A stretch of 53,422 nt of DNA from Frigoriflavimonas asaccharolytica (GTDB lineage: Bacteria; Bacteroidota; Bacteroidia; Flavobacteriales; Weeksellaceae): positions 1-53,422 of the forward strand of contig NZ_JABSNO010000026.1 of the NCBI RefSeq assembly GCF_013294015.1, written 5' to 3'. The notes under the pieces were generated by a model, which was not told the DNA's origin, ran no database searches, and saw nothing but the letters and a program-made list of their open reading frames with translations. Shown here piece by piece: positions 1-8,237 of the stretch (positions are counted from its first letter, which is position 1; each line of letters begins with the position of its first letter). Both the position numbers and the translations under genes were made by a program.

Positions 1-975
1 TAATATTTAAATTAATTACGTCAGGAACAATTTTTCTGGCAATGCTACTATTCCAGGCATCAGATTTCAAAATCTTCGAAATTGTGCTCTCGGGTGCTTT
101 TATAGCGACTTCAGCAATATCGCCAACTCTACCACTTTCAAGTGGCATTCCACCTCCTGATGAAGAGTCGTCATAAATATTTCCATCTGCTGCATAGGTC
201 AAACTCCCTTCTGTGCCACTTTCGTACTTACATTCTCCTTGTATTCCCTTATCATTTAAATCTTGTTGACTATGAATGTCATCGCGATATTCCATGTTAC
301 CTAAAGAATTCTTAAACCAATCTTGATTTTCTCTCCCATCAGGATCAATAAATCTAATCGGGTTATTGTATGCATAAGTATAAGGCGACCAACGGCGAGA
401 AGTTTCCGCGAGCGGATCCACCACTCCCCACCGTCCGATATCGGGCATATACATTCTTGCGCCGTAATCATACATCCCGGTTTCTTGTAATTCCTTGCCG
501 TTGTATTTATAATTAGTATAACTTCCATTTCCAAAGTAGGCATCTTCATCTTCATTTCGAAGGAAACTCATTCCGAAAGGATAATAATCGTTGCTGTCGG
601 TTATTACTAATGGGTTGTTTCCATCTTTTTTGTAGCCTAAACTTACTGAACTTCATTCGCAAATTTCTAAAAAGCCTTCGCTTTTTCTCATTTGTCAAAA
701 TGATCTTTATACTGGTAAATATACTCAGAATTTTCGTAATCGTAAAATCCTTCTGCCGTTGGAAAGAACTTAAGTATATTTTGGTAATTTATTGCCTCCA
801 GAAGTTCTGTAAATGCTTCTGGTTCGTAAGCAGTACCACCAGACTCTTGATATACAGCTCCCAAATCTGCACCATTAGAGGAAGCATAATGAAAACCGTC
901 TAGATATTCTGTGGATGAAAGATACATAGTTCCACTTGAATTGGTTATATAGGATTTGCGAAGCTTGGTTAACAT
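1..975 (-). pseudogene. Orphan RHS C-terminal tip, broken by insertion; 3' part runs off the left edge
   Basis: The minus strand carries RHS core sequence in two frames. From 975 to about 690 it reads the EYLDGFHY...FFPTAEGFYDYEN...YIYQYKDH part of the core. From about 645 to 1, in another frame, it reads YYPFGMS, YKYNGKELQETGMYDYGARMY, DIGRWGVVDPLAE and the DPDGRE boundary. Beyond that lies a C-terminal tip of about 90 residues that I do not recognise, cut by the window edge. Between the two parts the expected core is replaced by DNA about 38 nt too long, with in-frame stops and a shifted frame. The N-terminal RHS barrel is absent: the tip begins abruptly near TKLRK. Together with the tip at 1447-2766 this looks like displaced rhs-CT cassettes, which are known to pile up downstream of a functional rhs gene. 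I infer it is non-functional as it stands. Confidence 0.8.
647..683 (-). repeat. Repeat fragment inserted in the RHS core
   Basis: Read on the minus strand, this stretch matches the right-hand part of the dispersed repeat at about 45599-45634. Both contain AAGCGAAGGCTTT followed by a close variant of GAAGTTTACGAACGAAGTTCA. The match sits exactly where the RHS reading frame is lost, so an element fragment probably caused the disruption. The similarity was judged by eye; the exact edges are uncertain. Confidence 0.5.
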
Positions 976-1025
976 TTTTTAATTCCTTTTTATCATACAA
1001 TGGGCAGCGGGAACGATCAAATTAA

Positions 1026-1460
1026 TTAGTGTTTTTTAGCTTTTATTTTGATATTAGAGTTACTATTTTGATTAAAATTATCAAATAGTCCAATATTTGT
1101 TAAATTTGAACATTTTTTTAGATTTTCTATATTAGATGATTGAACTATATCGTAATTGAACTCATTAATAACATAACAACCATTTTCTGCATCGTTATCA
1201 ACATCAAACAAAATTAATTTAATTTGCTTAGACAAATCTTTTATTAAATAACTTTTATTAGAAATAATTATTAATAAATCTTTTTCACATTCTTTTCTAT
1301 GATATAAATATTCTCTGTTGAAAGAGCTTTTCATTATTGTATCACCTATTTTAATGTTTTCAAAATTCGTACCATTAACAACAATTTTTACATCTTGACT
1401 TTTTAATACTAAAGATATTAATGAAAACATGATAATTAAAATCTTATTATTTTTTGTCAT
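1026..1460 (-). CDS. Exported hypothetical protein, probable immunity protein for the adjacent RHS toxin
   Basis: This 144-residue protein starts with a lysine-containing N-terminus and a hydrophobic stretch (residues 7-20) that looks like a Sec signal peptide ending near LKSQ. The rest is lysine-, asparagine- and isoleucine-rich, with two cysteines around residues 94 and 117, and I recognise no family. Its start codon overlaps the end of the RHS tip gene by 14 nt, which implies coupled translation. A small AT-rich gene directly behind an RHS toxin tip is the usual place for its immunity gene. If the toxin acts in the periplasm, an exported immunity protein makes sense. The immunity role is inferred from position only. 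Confidence 0.6.
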   Translation of the reverse strand: MTKNNKILIIMFSLISLVLKSQDVKIVVNGTNFENIKIGDTIMKSSFNREYLYHRKECEKDLLIIISNKSYLIKDLSKQIKLILFDVDNDAENGCYVINEFNYDIVQSSNIENLKKCSNLTNIGLFDNFNQNSNSNIKIKAKKH

Positions 1461-2766
1461 AATGTGAATTTCTTATTGGACTTTGCCCATTGCTAATATT
1501 TTTTAATGCTTGGTTGTGATAATATACATTTTCAATGCCAGAACCAATAGATTTATTTACATTATTATTTTTTAAAAAATCTAAGCCATGGTCTAGCATT
1601 TCGTGAAAAAAAACTGAACTTGCTGAAGGAACTGTAAATTTACCCTTTTCACTTTCTAATTGAAGAGAACCGATAGTTGATTTGTTCATAACTACATATC
1701 CATAACCCATATCAGTTGAATCAAATTTACCTGGTGACCAAAAAAATGCTCCTCCTGAATTACTTACATCTAATTCTACGTCATACATCTTTTCCCACCC
1801 TTCTCTTTTGTTTACACCATTTTCTTGAACATAATACTCATTTCCTTTCTCATCTTTCCCCATTACAAAACCTGGCATATTATAGTCTACCGTAAATGAA
1901 TCTGATTTTTCATTAATCTTTACTTCTATGGTTTTATTCTCATCATTTACAAGCTCTTTCAAACCGTTTATCATTGATAATTGTTCATTATTAAATTTTT
2001 TTGAAAGTTTTTTTAGTAATGAGTTTTTATATCCTAGTTCACCTTTTTTATTAAAATAAAATCCATTATTTTCACCGAATTGTTCCGTTATATATCCAAG
2101 GATTGTATTTTGAGTTTCCTCATCTGTTGCAATAACTCTTTTGCCGTCTGGATCTTTATAGTAAATTGGATTATTTAAAGTGTAGTTATATGGTGTCGCA
2201 TAATGATATATAATTGCCAACGGATCCACAACGCCCCATCTTCCGATATCACTCATGTAGAATCTTGCGCCGTAGTCGTACATTCCTGTCTCTTGAAGCT
2301 CTTTGCCATTGTACTTATAGTTATATAAACTCGCAGTTCCCACAATGCTTTCTTCATCTCTCGGGATGTTCATCCCAAATGGATAGTAATCATTTTGATC
2401 TGTAATTTCTGTAGAATTCCCGTCTTTTCTATAGCTTACTCTTACATTTCCTAAATGATCTTTGTATTGATAAATATACTCATTATTTTTAAAATCATAA
2501 AAACCTTCGGCGGTGGGGAAAAATTGTAAAGCAGCGTTGGGTTCTATTTGCAACATATCGTAGATAAAGGCTTCTTGTTCATAAGAAAACTCCATAGGAT
2601 CTAGTGCATCATAAAATGGTGTTCCTTGAGATTTTAAATAATGAAAACCATCTAAATATTCTGTGACGCTTGCAAATGTTTCATTGTTAGCATTTGCATC
2701 ATTATAAATCTTACGCAGTTTTGTGCCATCTGCTCGATAGAGAAATTTCTTAAAACAAAAAATCAA
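1447..2766 (-). CDS. Orphan RHS core plus C-terminal zincin-like toxin tip
   Basis: The protein has 439 residues. Residues 1-204 are RHS-associated core, including EYLDGFHY, FFPTAEGFYD, YYPFGMN, YKYNGKELQETGMYDYGARFY and DIGRWGVVDPLA. The boundary motif DPDGK begins at residue 205, and a variable toxin domain follows. Near its end is HEMLDHGLDF (His388, Glu389, His393), which resembles a zinc-metallopeptidase helix but has three residues rather than two between Glu and the second His. No RHS barrel or secretion domain precedes the core, and the first possible start is a TTG, so expression in place is doubtful. It may be a silent tip that could be recombined onto a full-length RHS gene. The following gene overlaps it and is the likely immunity gene. 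The RHS assignment is firm; the peptidase activity is inferred. Confidence 0.8.
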   Translation of the reverse strand: MIFCFKKFLYRADGTKLRKIYNDANANNETFASVTEYLDGFHYLKSQGTPFYDALDPMEFSYEQEAFIYDMLQIEPNAALQFFPTAEGFYDFKNNEYIYQYKDHLGNVRVSYRKDGNSTEITDQNDYYPFGMNIPRDEESIVGTASLYNYKYNGKELQETGMYDYGARFYMSDIGRWGVVDPLAIIYHYATPYNYTLNNPIYYKDPDGKRVIATDEETQNTILGYITEQFGENNGFYFNKKGELGYKNSLLKKLSKKFNNEQLSMINGLKELVNDENKTIEVKINEKSDSFTVDYNMPGFVMGKDEKGNEYYVQENGVNKREGWEKMYDVELDVSNSGGAFFWSPGKFDSTDMGYGYVVMNKSTIGSLQLESEKGKFTVPSASSVFFHEMLDHGLDFLKNNNVNKSIGSGIENVYYHNQALKNISNGQSPIRNSHYDKK

Positions 2767-2908
2767 TTATCGGAATTTGGTAATCAGAACGTTAGATAAT
2801 TAACTTAGAGATTTTTATTAAATCATAAAAATTTTGTAAGTTGTTGAATTTTAACAAAATAATTCTACAATTTGGTCAATTAATTTAAGATCTATTCTTA
2901 CAAATGAA

Positions 2909-3703
2909 CTAATATTTCACTAAAATATCTGCTACCTTTTGCAAATCTGATGTGGAAATTTCAGTTTTTGGTGCTAATGGAAATATTTGCTGACCTGGCC
3001 TGCTTACAAAGGCTGCACGCCAACCTGCCCACATTGCACCAGCAACATCCCAACCATGGGCTGCAATTAGCATGGCTTCATTGGGTTTTATTCCCATTTT
3101 TCTTGCTGCAAAATCATAAGTGTCGCGGAAGGGTTTGAATTTGCCGACATCTTCTACACTTAATCTTTCATCAAAATAATCCGTAAGACCAGCACTTTCA
3201 AATTGTTTTTTCACGCCTTCGTTGGATGAATTGGTGAAGGAAACTAATTTATAACCATTTTCTTTTAATTGCTTTAAAGCATTTTTCACCTCTGGATGAG
3301 CCGGCAAGCCATGCAGTGCATTTAGCACTGTTTCGCGCGCCTGTTCTTCTGAAATTGTGATATTATTATTTGCCGCTACCATCTGCAAGGCTGCCGCTCC
3401 AATGTTTCCAAATCCTTCGTATTGTCCACCAGCAGACATTACTAAAGAATATTGTAGCATCGTAGTGAACCAAAGCGTGAGCAAATCTTCTCTGCCATTT
3501 AATGCTTCTCCAATTGGCTTTTTTACTGGTGAAAGATCTAGTAATGTTTCATTTACATCAAAAAATAAAACTTTCGGTCGGGTAGTTTGTTCATTTATCA
3601 TTGCTTCTTTTTTATTGTTACCAAAAAGCGCATCTGGAAGAATAATTCCAGATGCACTTAAAATTCCGAATTTCTTAATAAAATTCCTTCGGGACTTTTC
3701 CAT
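2909..3703 (-). CDS. Haloacid dehalogenase type II (HAD superfamily), Tat-exported
   Basis: This 264-residue protein begins with a twin-arginine signal (KSRRNFIKKFG, then a hydrophobic stretch to about residue 28), so it is probably folded before export to the periplasm. The HAD motifs follow in order: motif I FFDVNETLLDL (nucleophile Asp near residue 49), motif II SFTNSS, the motif III lysine in GKFKPFRDTY, and motif IV as AAHGWDVAGAMWAGW. This layout is that of L-2-haloacid dehalogenases, which hydrolyse the carbon-halogen bond of 2-haloalkanoates. The true substrate is unknown, and many Bacteroidota members of the family are uncharacterised. It is the last gene of the TetR-controlled set that runs from 4767 to 2909. 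A Tat signal on this family is uncommon. Confidence 0.85.
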   Translation of the reverse strand: MEKSRRNFIKKFGILSASGIILPDALFGNNKKEAMINEQTTRPKVLFFDVNETLLDLSPVKKPIGEALNGREDLLTLWFTTMLQYSLVMSAGGQYEGFGNIGAAALQMVAANNNITISEEQARETVLNALHGLPAHPEVKNALKQLKENGYKLVSFTNSSNEGVKKQFESAGLTDYFDERLSVEDVGKFKPFRDTYDFAARKMGIKPNEAMLIAAHGWDVAGAMWAGWRAAFVSRPGQQIFPLAPKTEISTSDLQKVADILVKY

Positions 3704-3767
3704 TATTATGTATTAAAGTTAATCTATGCTGATCAATTTTCAGAAGATTTTTTAAATTAATTTTTAA

Positions 3768-4325
3768 TTATACATTGTCTGCAGACCATGCAAATTTTTC
3801 AAATGGTTTGTCTACAGGTGTTTTCGCAATATGATTAGTATAGTTGCTGATCACTTTTTGCGATAATCCTAAGATAATTTCTAATACATTTTTCTCATCA
3901 TATCCTGCAGCATAAAATGCCTGAAGATCTTGTTCTGATACATTGCCACGTTCGCGAACCATTTTTAATGTAAAATCATGCAAGGCTTGTAATTTATCCG
4001 TCGTCATTGCGGTACTATTTCTTAAAGCTTCCGTTAAAATTGGGTCTACTTTCATCCCTTTAGCAATAGCAGTGTGTGCTGGAACGCAATAAGTACAACC
4101 GTGCTCTACGTTGATTGTCTGCCAAACTACAGTTAATTCTTCTTTATCAAAAGAAGTTTCTGTAAATAATTTGTGCAAGGTTTGGTAAGCTTCAAACAAC
4201 TGTGGTGAACCAGCTAAAACGCCGTGCAAACCGGGAATCATTCCGTTAGATTTCAACGAACCTTCCAAAAATGGTTTACTTTCTTCTGGTGCAGTTTCTA
4301 AAGTGTGAACTTTTAAATTTGTCAT
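3768..4325 (-). CDS. Carboxymuconolactone decarboxylase / AhpD-like protein
   Basis: The protein has 185 residues with a single CMD domain. The diagnostic AhpD-type redox motif is EHGCTYCVPAHTAIA, with a CxxC pair followed by a histidine, near residues 105-119. Related proteins are alkylhydroperoxidases that reduce peroxides through the CxxC pair; others have no known activity. It lies 10 nt downstream of the DoxX gene and upstream of the HAD gene, so the three are probably co-transcribed under the TetR protein. Peroxide or electrophile defence is a reasonable inference from the motif. No signal peptide is visible, so it is expected in the cytoplasm. Confidence 0.82.
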   Translation of the reverse strand: MTNLKVHTLETAPEESKPFLEGSLKSNGMIPGLHGVLAGSPQLFEAYQTLHKLFTETSFDKEELTVVWQTINVEHGCTYCVPAHTAIAKGMKVDPILTEALRNSTAMTTDKLQALHDFTLKMVRERGNVSEQDLQAFYAAGYDEKNVLEIILGLSQKVISNYTNHIAKTPVDKPFEKFAWSADNV

Positions 4326-4335
4326 AATATTTATT

Positions 4336-4767
4336 TTAAAGATTTATAATTTGTTTGTTTTTATTTAAGATGATAATATTAATGGCTGAAAATAGAATAA
4401 TCGCGATTGCGATATAGACTAATAGCATTTTTGGCTCTACACGCAATACATGTTCAGCTACCAATGCGCCGGCCATTGTGAGTAGGCCAAATAAATTCGT
4501 TAGCGTTGCCCATTTTCTGAATGGCATTTGAAATAGGGTATTATTTGTTTTTAAACTATAAATGGCCGTTAAAATGTAAGCGATTACTACAGCCGAAATA
4601 AGAAAGCCAGTTGAAACTCTAAAAAATGTAGGATCTATGCCCAAAGGTTTCGCCATTTCAATAAAAGCTTTTACAGAAATTTCCCAAGAGGCCAATTTCG
4701 ATATTGCAAATCTTGAGAGCACTAATCCCATTAGTAAGTTGCTGGTAAATAAGAATTTTTTCATCAT
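4336..4767 (-). CDS. DoxX-like membrane protein
   Basis: This 143-residue protein has four predicted membrane segments, roughly residues 5-24, 50-69, 86-105 and 112-133, the usual size and topology of DoxX-family proteins. The first helix carries the family-like FAISKLASW stretch. DoxX proteins are linked to redox and detoxification loci but rarely have a defined biochemical role. It is the first gene after the tetR gene in the same direction, and a perfect operator-like palindrome lies 24 nt upstream of its start. Two adjacent ATG codons (4767 and 4764) can both serve as start. Confidence 0.72.
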   Translation of the reverse strand: MMKKFLFTSNLLMGLVLSRFAISKLASWEISVKAFIEMAKPLGIDPTFFRVSTGFLISAVVIAYILTAIYSLKTNNTLFQMPFRKWATLTNLFGLLTMAGALVAEHVLRVEPKMLLVYIAIAIILFSAINIIILNKNKQIINL

Positions 4768-4791
4768 GTTTTATTGTATTGCATTATTAAT

Positions 4792-4807
4792 CTAAACTAT
4801 CGTTTAG
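4792..4807. promoter_or_regulatory. Operator-like palindrome upstream of the doxX gene
   Basis: CTAAACTATCGTTTAG is a perfect 6-bp inverted repeat with a 4-nt spacer. It is 14/16 identical to the palindrome in front of the tetR gene at 5414-5429. It overlaps TAGTTTAG on the minus strand, a one-mismatch -7 box, so a bound TetR dimer would block transcription of the three-gene operon. Confidence 0.7.
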
Positions 4808-4827
4808 TTATTTGTTAAAAAAAAGGT

Positions 4828-5391
4828 TTAAAGATTTTTAAACACCATTTCTATATAGTCTTCTATTTCTTTCGGACTATTTACTTGTGAAGCCGCAGCA
4901 AGACCATGTTTTGCTAACAAAAGAAAATTGGCTTCTTTGATGATTGTTTCTTCGTCCTTTAAGGTATCTATTTTAAGTTTTTCTATAAATTGATCTTTTA
5001 CATTGGCCATAAAAGCATTCATTTGTTCATTGATGCTTTTTTCTTCTTTTTTAGAAAACTCGTTGTAAGTATTCGTGACTAAACAACCTTTCTGATTACC
5101 AATTTCTAAACTGATATTCACCGAATCGTAAAAAAATTGCTTGATGTCTGCAATGCCATTTTTTCCTGCTTGAAACTTTTGAAACATCGAACTCGTTTTC
5201 TTTTGATAGCATTTTATGCTTTCTAAAAAAAGTCCGTTTTTATTTCCAAAACTAGAATATATAGAGAATTTATTAATGCCCATTTCTTTTTCAAGCATTT
5301 GCATAGAAGTCGCTTCGTACCCATTTTTCCAAAAAACATGCATTGCTTTCTCTACTACTTCTTCTTCAATATATTCTTTTTGGCGAGCCAT
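4828..5391 (-). CDS. TetR/AcrR family transcriptional repressor
   Basis: The protein has 187 residues. The N-terminal helix-turn-helix is clear: FWKNGYEATSMQMLEKEMG followed by KFSIYSSFGNKNGLF (residues 20-55). The rest is the all-helical ligand and dimer domain, with GCLVTNTYNEF as in the TetR_C subfamilies of Bacteroidota. It is predicted to repress itself and the doxX/ahpD-like/HAD genes downstream, because nearly identical palindromes precede both units. The inducing ligand is unknown. Cysteine 102 in GNQKGCLV could be a sensor residue, but that is speculation. Confidence 0.88.
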   Translation of the reverse strand: MARQKEYIEEEVVEKAMHVFWKNGYEATSMQMLEKEMGINKFSIYSSFGNKNGLFLESIKCYQKKTSSMFQKFQAGKNGIADIKQFFYDSVNISLEIGNQKGCLVTNTYNEFSKKEEKSINEQMNAFMANVKDQFIEKLKIDTLKDEETIIKEANFLLLAKHGLAAASQVNSPKEIEDYIEMVFKNL

Positions 5392-5408
5392 TTAAATTAA
5401 TTACTATG

Positions 5409-5440
5409 CAAAACTAAACAATCGGTTAGATATACGCAAA
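5409..5440 (-). promoter_or_regulatory. Promoter of the tetR gene
   Basis: On the minus strand there is TTTG (5437-5440), a 20-nt spacer, then TAGTTTTG (5409-5416). This matches the Bacteroidota -33/-7 consensus TTTG-N17-23-TAnnTTTG. The palindrome at 5414-5429 covers the spacer and part of the -7 box, the expected position for autorepression. Confidence 0.75.
5414..5429. promoter_or_regulatory. Operator-like palindrome upstream of the tetR gene
   Basis: CTAAACAATCGGTTAG is an imperfect dyad, 14/16 identical to 4792-4807. It lies 22 nt before the tetR start and overlaps the promoter. Confidence 0.7.
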
Positions 5441-5504
5441 CTTATTTTTACTTATTATTCAAAAAGCCTATTTCAAGCAGCTGAATGATAATATTTAATT
5501 AAAT

Positions 5505-6563
5505 TTAGTTTTCGGAAAGCGCAACAATAATTTCTTTTACAGCATCTCTCGCGGTTTTTCCTACGCCATAAATAGTTGCCGAGGCAAAACCTGTCCAATT
5601 ACCATAACCAATCAACCATAGATTGGGTTCTTTTTTTGATCGTGTTTCTATGGTATCAATTTTACCATTTTCTACGATATTTAAATATTCTAAATGTTTT
5701 AAATTGGCACGAAATCCTGTACACCAAATTATAGCATCAAAATTTTCTTTGGTAGCATCCATCCAAATTACGCCTTCATCATAAAATTCTTTAAAAGGTC
5801 TTTTAGCGTGAAGCACACCTCTACTTCTCGCCTCTCGTACGCTTTCAATCATCACAACATTAGATAAAGAAACGCTAAAATTTGGGTTGGGTTGCTCGTC
5901 TGCTTTGCCAAGATATTTCTGAGTAGCTTCATTAAAAAGGTAGCGCCCATCTATTTCATCTGGCAAATAGTGAGGTTCTTCTAATGTTACCCATTTAGCA
6001 TCTGCAACTTTAGAAACTTCCGCTAATAACTGTGCCCCAGAATTGCCACCGCCCACAATTAAAACCTTTTTACCTATTAAATCATTTGAATTTTTATACT
6101 CAGAAGAATGCATCTGTATTCCTGTGTACTTTTCTTGGCTTGGATATGCAGGAATAAATGGATTTTTGGCTGTTCCTGTAGCACTTGCTAGTGTTCGGGA
6201 ATAAAAGACACCTTCAGAACTTTCGATTTTAAATAATTGATTTTCCTTTTCAACATTAAAAACCGTAGTGTTCCTCTTTATCGGAAAATCATACCGCAAT
6301 TCATAATTAAATAAATAGCTAATAAATTCAGTTTTTGTAGGATATTCTGCCGCTGTTTTAGGCATTCTCCAGCCAGATAATGAGCTGTAATCAGCAGGCG
6401 AAAATAATTTTAAACTATCCCAAGTTTGCTGCCAAGAACCTCCTGCATTTTTTTGATCATCTAAAATTAAAAAATCAATTTTACTCCGTCGAAGAAAATA
6501 ACCCATAGACAAACCTGCCTGTCCGCCACCAATAACTATAACATCATAAACTTTCTTTTCCAT
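5505..6563 (-). CDS. arsO: ArsO-like NAD(P)H-dependent flavin monooxygenase of the arsenic operon
   Basis: This 352-residue flavoprotein has an N-terminal FAD-binding Rossmann motif ([19 protein letters not shown], residues 9-27) and a second nucleotide motif ([19 protein letters not shown], around residue 164) for NAD(P)H. The [22 protein letters not shown] region and the late ATG-like WCTGFR motif fit class B/YUCCA-type monooxygenases. It is the last gene of the ars operon, and its start overlaps the end of the ACR3 pump gene by 20 nt, so the two are translationally linked. Proteins of this kind in ars operons are called ArsO; their chemical role in arsenic resistance is not settled. The assignment combines family features with context. 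Confidence 0.82.
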   Translation of the reverse strand: MEKKVYDVIVIGGGQAGLSMGYFLRRSKIDFLILDDQKNAGGSWQQTWDSLKLFSPADYSSLSGWRMPKTAAEYPTKTEFISYLFNYELRYDFPIKRNTTVFNVEKENQLFKIESSEGVFYSRTLASATGTAKNPFIPAYPSQEKYTGIQMHSSEYKNSNDLIGKKVLIVGGGNSGAQLLAEVSKVADAKWVTLEEPHYLPDEIDGRYLFNEATQKYLGKADEQPNPNFSVSLSNVVMIESVREARSRGVLHAKRPFKEFYDEGVIWMDATKENFDAIIWCTGFRANLKHLEYLNIVENGKIDTIETRSKKEPNLWLIGYGNWTGFASATIYGVGKTARDAVKEIIVALSEN

Positions 6564-7590
6564 AGTATTTATTTTTTAACCAAAATGAAACGCGCACTAA
6601 AAGTATTAAGGCTGGAACTTCTACCAACGGACCAATCACACCAGCGAAAGCCTGCCCAGAATTTAACCCAAAAACTGCGATAGCTACAGCAATTGCCAAT
6701 TCAAAATTGTTTCCAGCAGCAGTAAAAGCTACAGCTGCAGTTTTATCGTATTCTGCACCACTGGCTTTGGTAACGAAAAACCCAATGATAAACATTAGTG
6801 AAAAATAAATTAAAAGAGGTACCGCAATAATGAGAACATCCATTGGAATTTCTACGATCAATTCCCCTTTTAAAGAAAACATAATTACGATTGTAAATAA
6901 AAGAGCAATTAAAGTAATGGGCGAAATTGCTGGAATAAATTTTTCTGTATACCATTTTTCACCTTTTAACCTAACTAAAATTAATCGGCTTAAAATTCCC
7001 AAAGCAAAAGGAATTCCTAAATAAATAGCTACACTTTCAGCAATTGTTCCGATAGAAATATCCACAATAGCGCCTTCAAATCCAAAATAAGGTGGCAAAA
7101 CAGTGATGAAAATCCAGGCGTAAAAACTGTACGCAAAAACTTGAAAAATACTATTTAATGCAACTAGACCTGCGCCGTATTCTTTGCTACCATCCGCCAA
7201 ATCATTCCAGACTAAAACCATTGCAATGCAACGTGCTAAGCCAATCAAAATTAAACCAACCATATATTCGGGGTAATCCCGTAGAAATATAATGGCTAAA
7301 AAAAACATTAAAATGGGACCAACTATCCAATTTAAAACTAAAGAGATGGAAAGTATTTTTGTGTTCTTGAATACCTTTGGTAAAAGCGCGAAATTCACTT
7401 TTGCTAAAGGCGGATACATCATTAAAATTAAACCAATTGCGATAGGAATATTGGTGGTTCCTGTGCTAAAAGTATTAATTACGCTTGGAAATGAAGGAAT
7501 AAAATATCCAATCCCGATGCCGATTGCCATGGCTACTAAAATCCATAACGTAAGATTTTTATCAAGGAAACTTAATTTTTTTGTAGCCAT
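6544..7590 (-). CDS. acr3: ACR3-family arsenite efflux permease
   Basis: This integral membrane protein of about 348 residues has ten hydrophobic segments. The family signature is [16 protein letters not shown], whose cysteine is the conserved one needed for arsenite transport, and [16 protein letters not shown] is the second conserved re-entrant stretch. It exports As(III) produced by ArsC. An upstream in-frame start at 7617 exists, but I chose the ATG at 7590 ([12 protein letters not shown]). That start leaves only 1 nt after the arsC stop and fits the usual N-terminus; the longer version would overlap arsC. It lies in the ars operon between arsC and arsO. Confidence 0.92.
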   Translation of the reverse strand: MATKKLSFLDKNLTLWILVAMAIGIGIGYFIPSFPSVINTFSTGTTNIPIAIGLILMMYPPLAKVNFALLPKVFKNTKILSISLVLNWIVGPILMFFLAIIFLRDYPEYMVGLILIGLARCIAMVLVWNDLADGSKEYGAGLVALNSIFQVFAYSFYAWIFITVLPPYFGFEGAIVDISIGTIAESVAIYLGIPFALGILSRLILVRLKGEKWYTEKFIPAISPITLIALLFTIVIMFSLKGELIVEIPMDVLIIAVPLLIYFSLMFIIGFFVTKASGAEYDKTAAVAFTAAGNNFELAIAVAIAVFGLNSGQAFAGVIGPLVEVPALILLVRVSFWLKNKYYGKESL

Positions 7591-7591
7591 T

Positions 7592-8221
7592 TTAGAATTT
7601 AATTTTAGAAAATACATACTTCATTTCGGTTGCGATTTGCAAACTTCTCTCTTCGTACTTTTCGGTTTGCTGGGAAGTACCATCAAATAATTTTGGATCT
7701 TCATAGGTAATAGCAATTCGTTTTTCTGCACCAGCTACATTGGGGCATGCTTCGTCTGCAGAATTACAAGTCAATATAGCGGCAAAAGCAGTTTTAGGAT
7801 TAAAATCATCATTAAATTTTTTTGAAAAACCTATGATTGGATGTTCGTTCTGGCCAAACTTAATACTGTAGACAGGATTATTTTGATTTGAAAGTTTTTC
7901 AATTTTAAACCCTGAATTTCTCAACCTTTCTACTATCGTAGGAAAAAGCGCTGTCTCTTCTGTACCGCCAGAATAGCATGTCACATTATTGAGTTTGAAA
8001 TAATACGCCATCGTTTGTGCCCAAACCTGTGCTAAATGACTTCTACGCGAATTATGTGTACAAATAAAATTTAACCGAATTTGTTCTTCATCGTCTTGTT
8101 TTAGTTGAATGAAATCTACTAAATCTTGAAGAATTAATTTTCTTTCTGTAGAAATCAACTCAACATTTAAACTTTGAATTACGCTACTAATTTCTGGAAA
8201 ACCATTTATATTAAAATTCAT
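7592..8221 (-). CDS. arsC: Arsenate reductase, thioredoxin-type (low-molecular-weight phosphatase fold)
   Basis: The protein has 209 residues. Residues 50-209 have the low-molecular-weight tyrosine phosphatase fold, with the P-loop CTHNSRRS (Cys54, Arg60) and a second cysteine pair in [10 protein letters not shown] (Cys152, Cys159). The spacing of seven residues matches the Cys82-Cys89 redox relay of thioredoxin-coupled ArsC enzymes, which reduce arsenate to arsenite. An N-terminal extension of about 48 residues has no recognised motif and makes this longer than classical ArsC (about 130 residues). The product arsenite would be exported by the ACR3 protein encoded immediately downstream. Confidence 0.88.
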   Translation of the reverse strand: MNFNINGFPEISSVIQSLNVELISTERKLILQDLVDFIQLKQDDEEQIRLNFICTHNSRRSHLAQVWAQTMAYYFKLNNVTCYSGGTEETALFPTIVERLRNSGFKIEKLSNQNNPVYSIKFGQNEHPIIGFSKKFNDDFNPKTAFAAILTCNSADEACPNVAGAEKRIAITYEDPKLFDGTSQQTEKYEERSLQIATEMKYVFSKIKF

Positions 8222-8237
8222 CTTTACAAGTATTTAG

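Noticed and set aside
7591-7617. Longer N-terminus for the ACR3 pump
   Set aside because: The extra nine residues overlap the arsC gene in another frame, while ATG 7590 follows the arsC stop by 1 nt and fits the family start.
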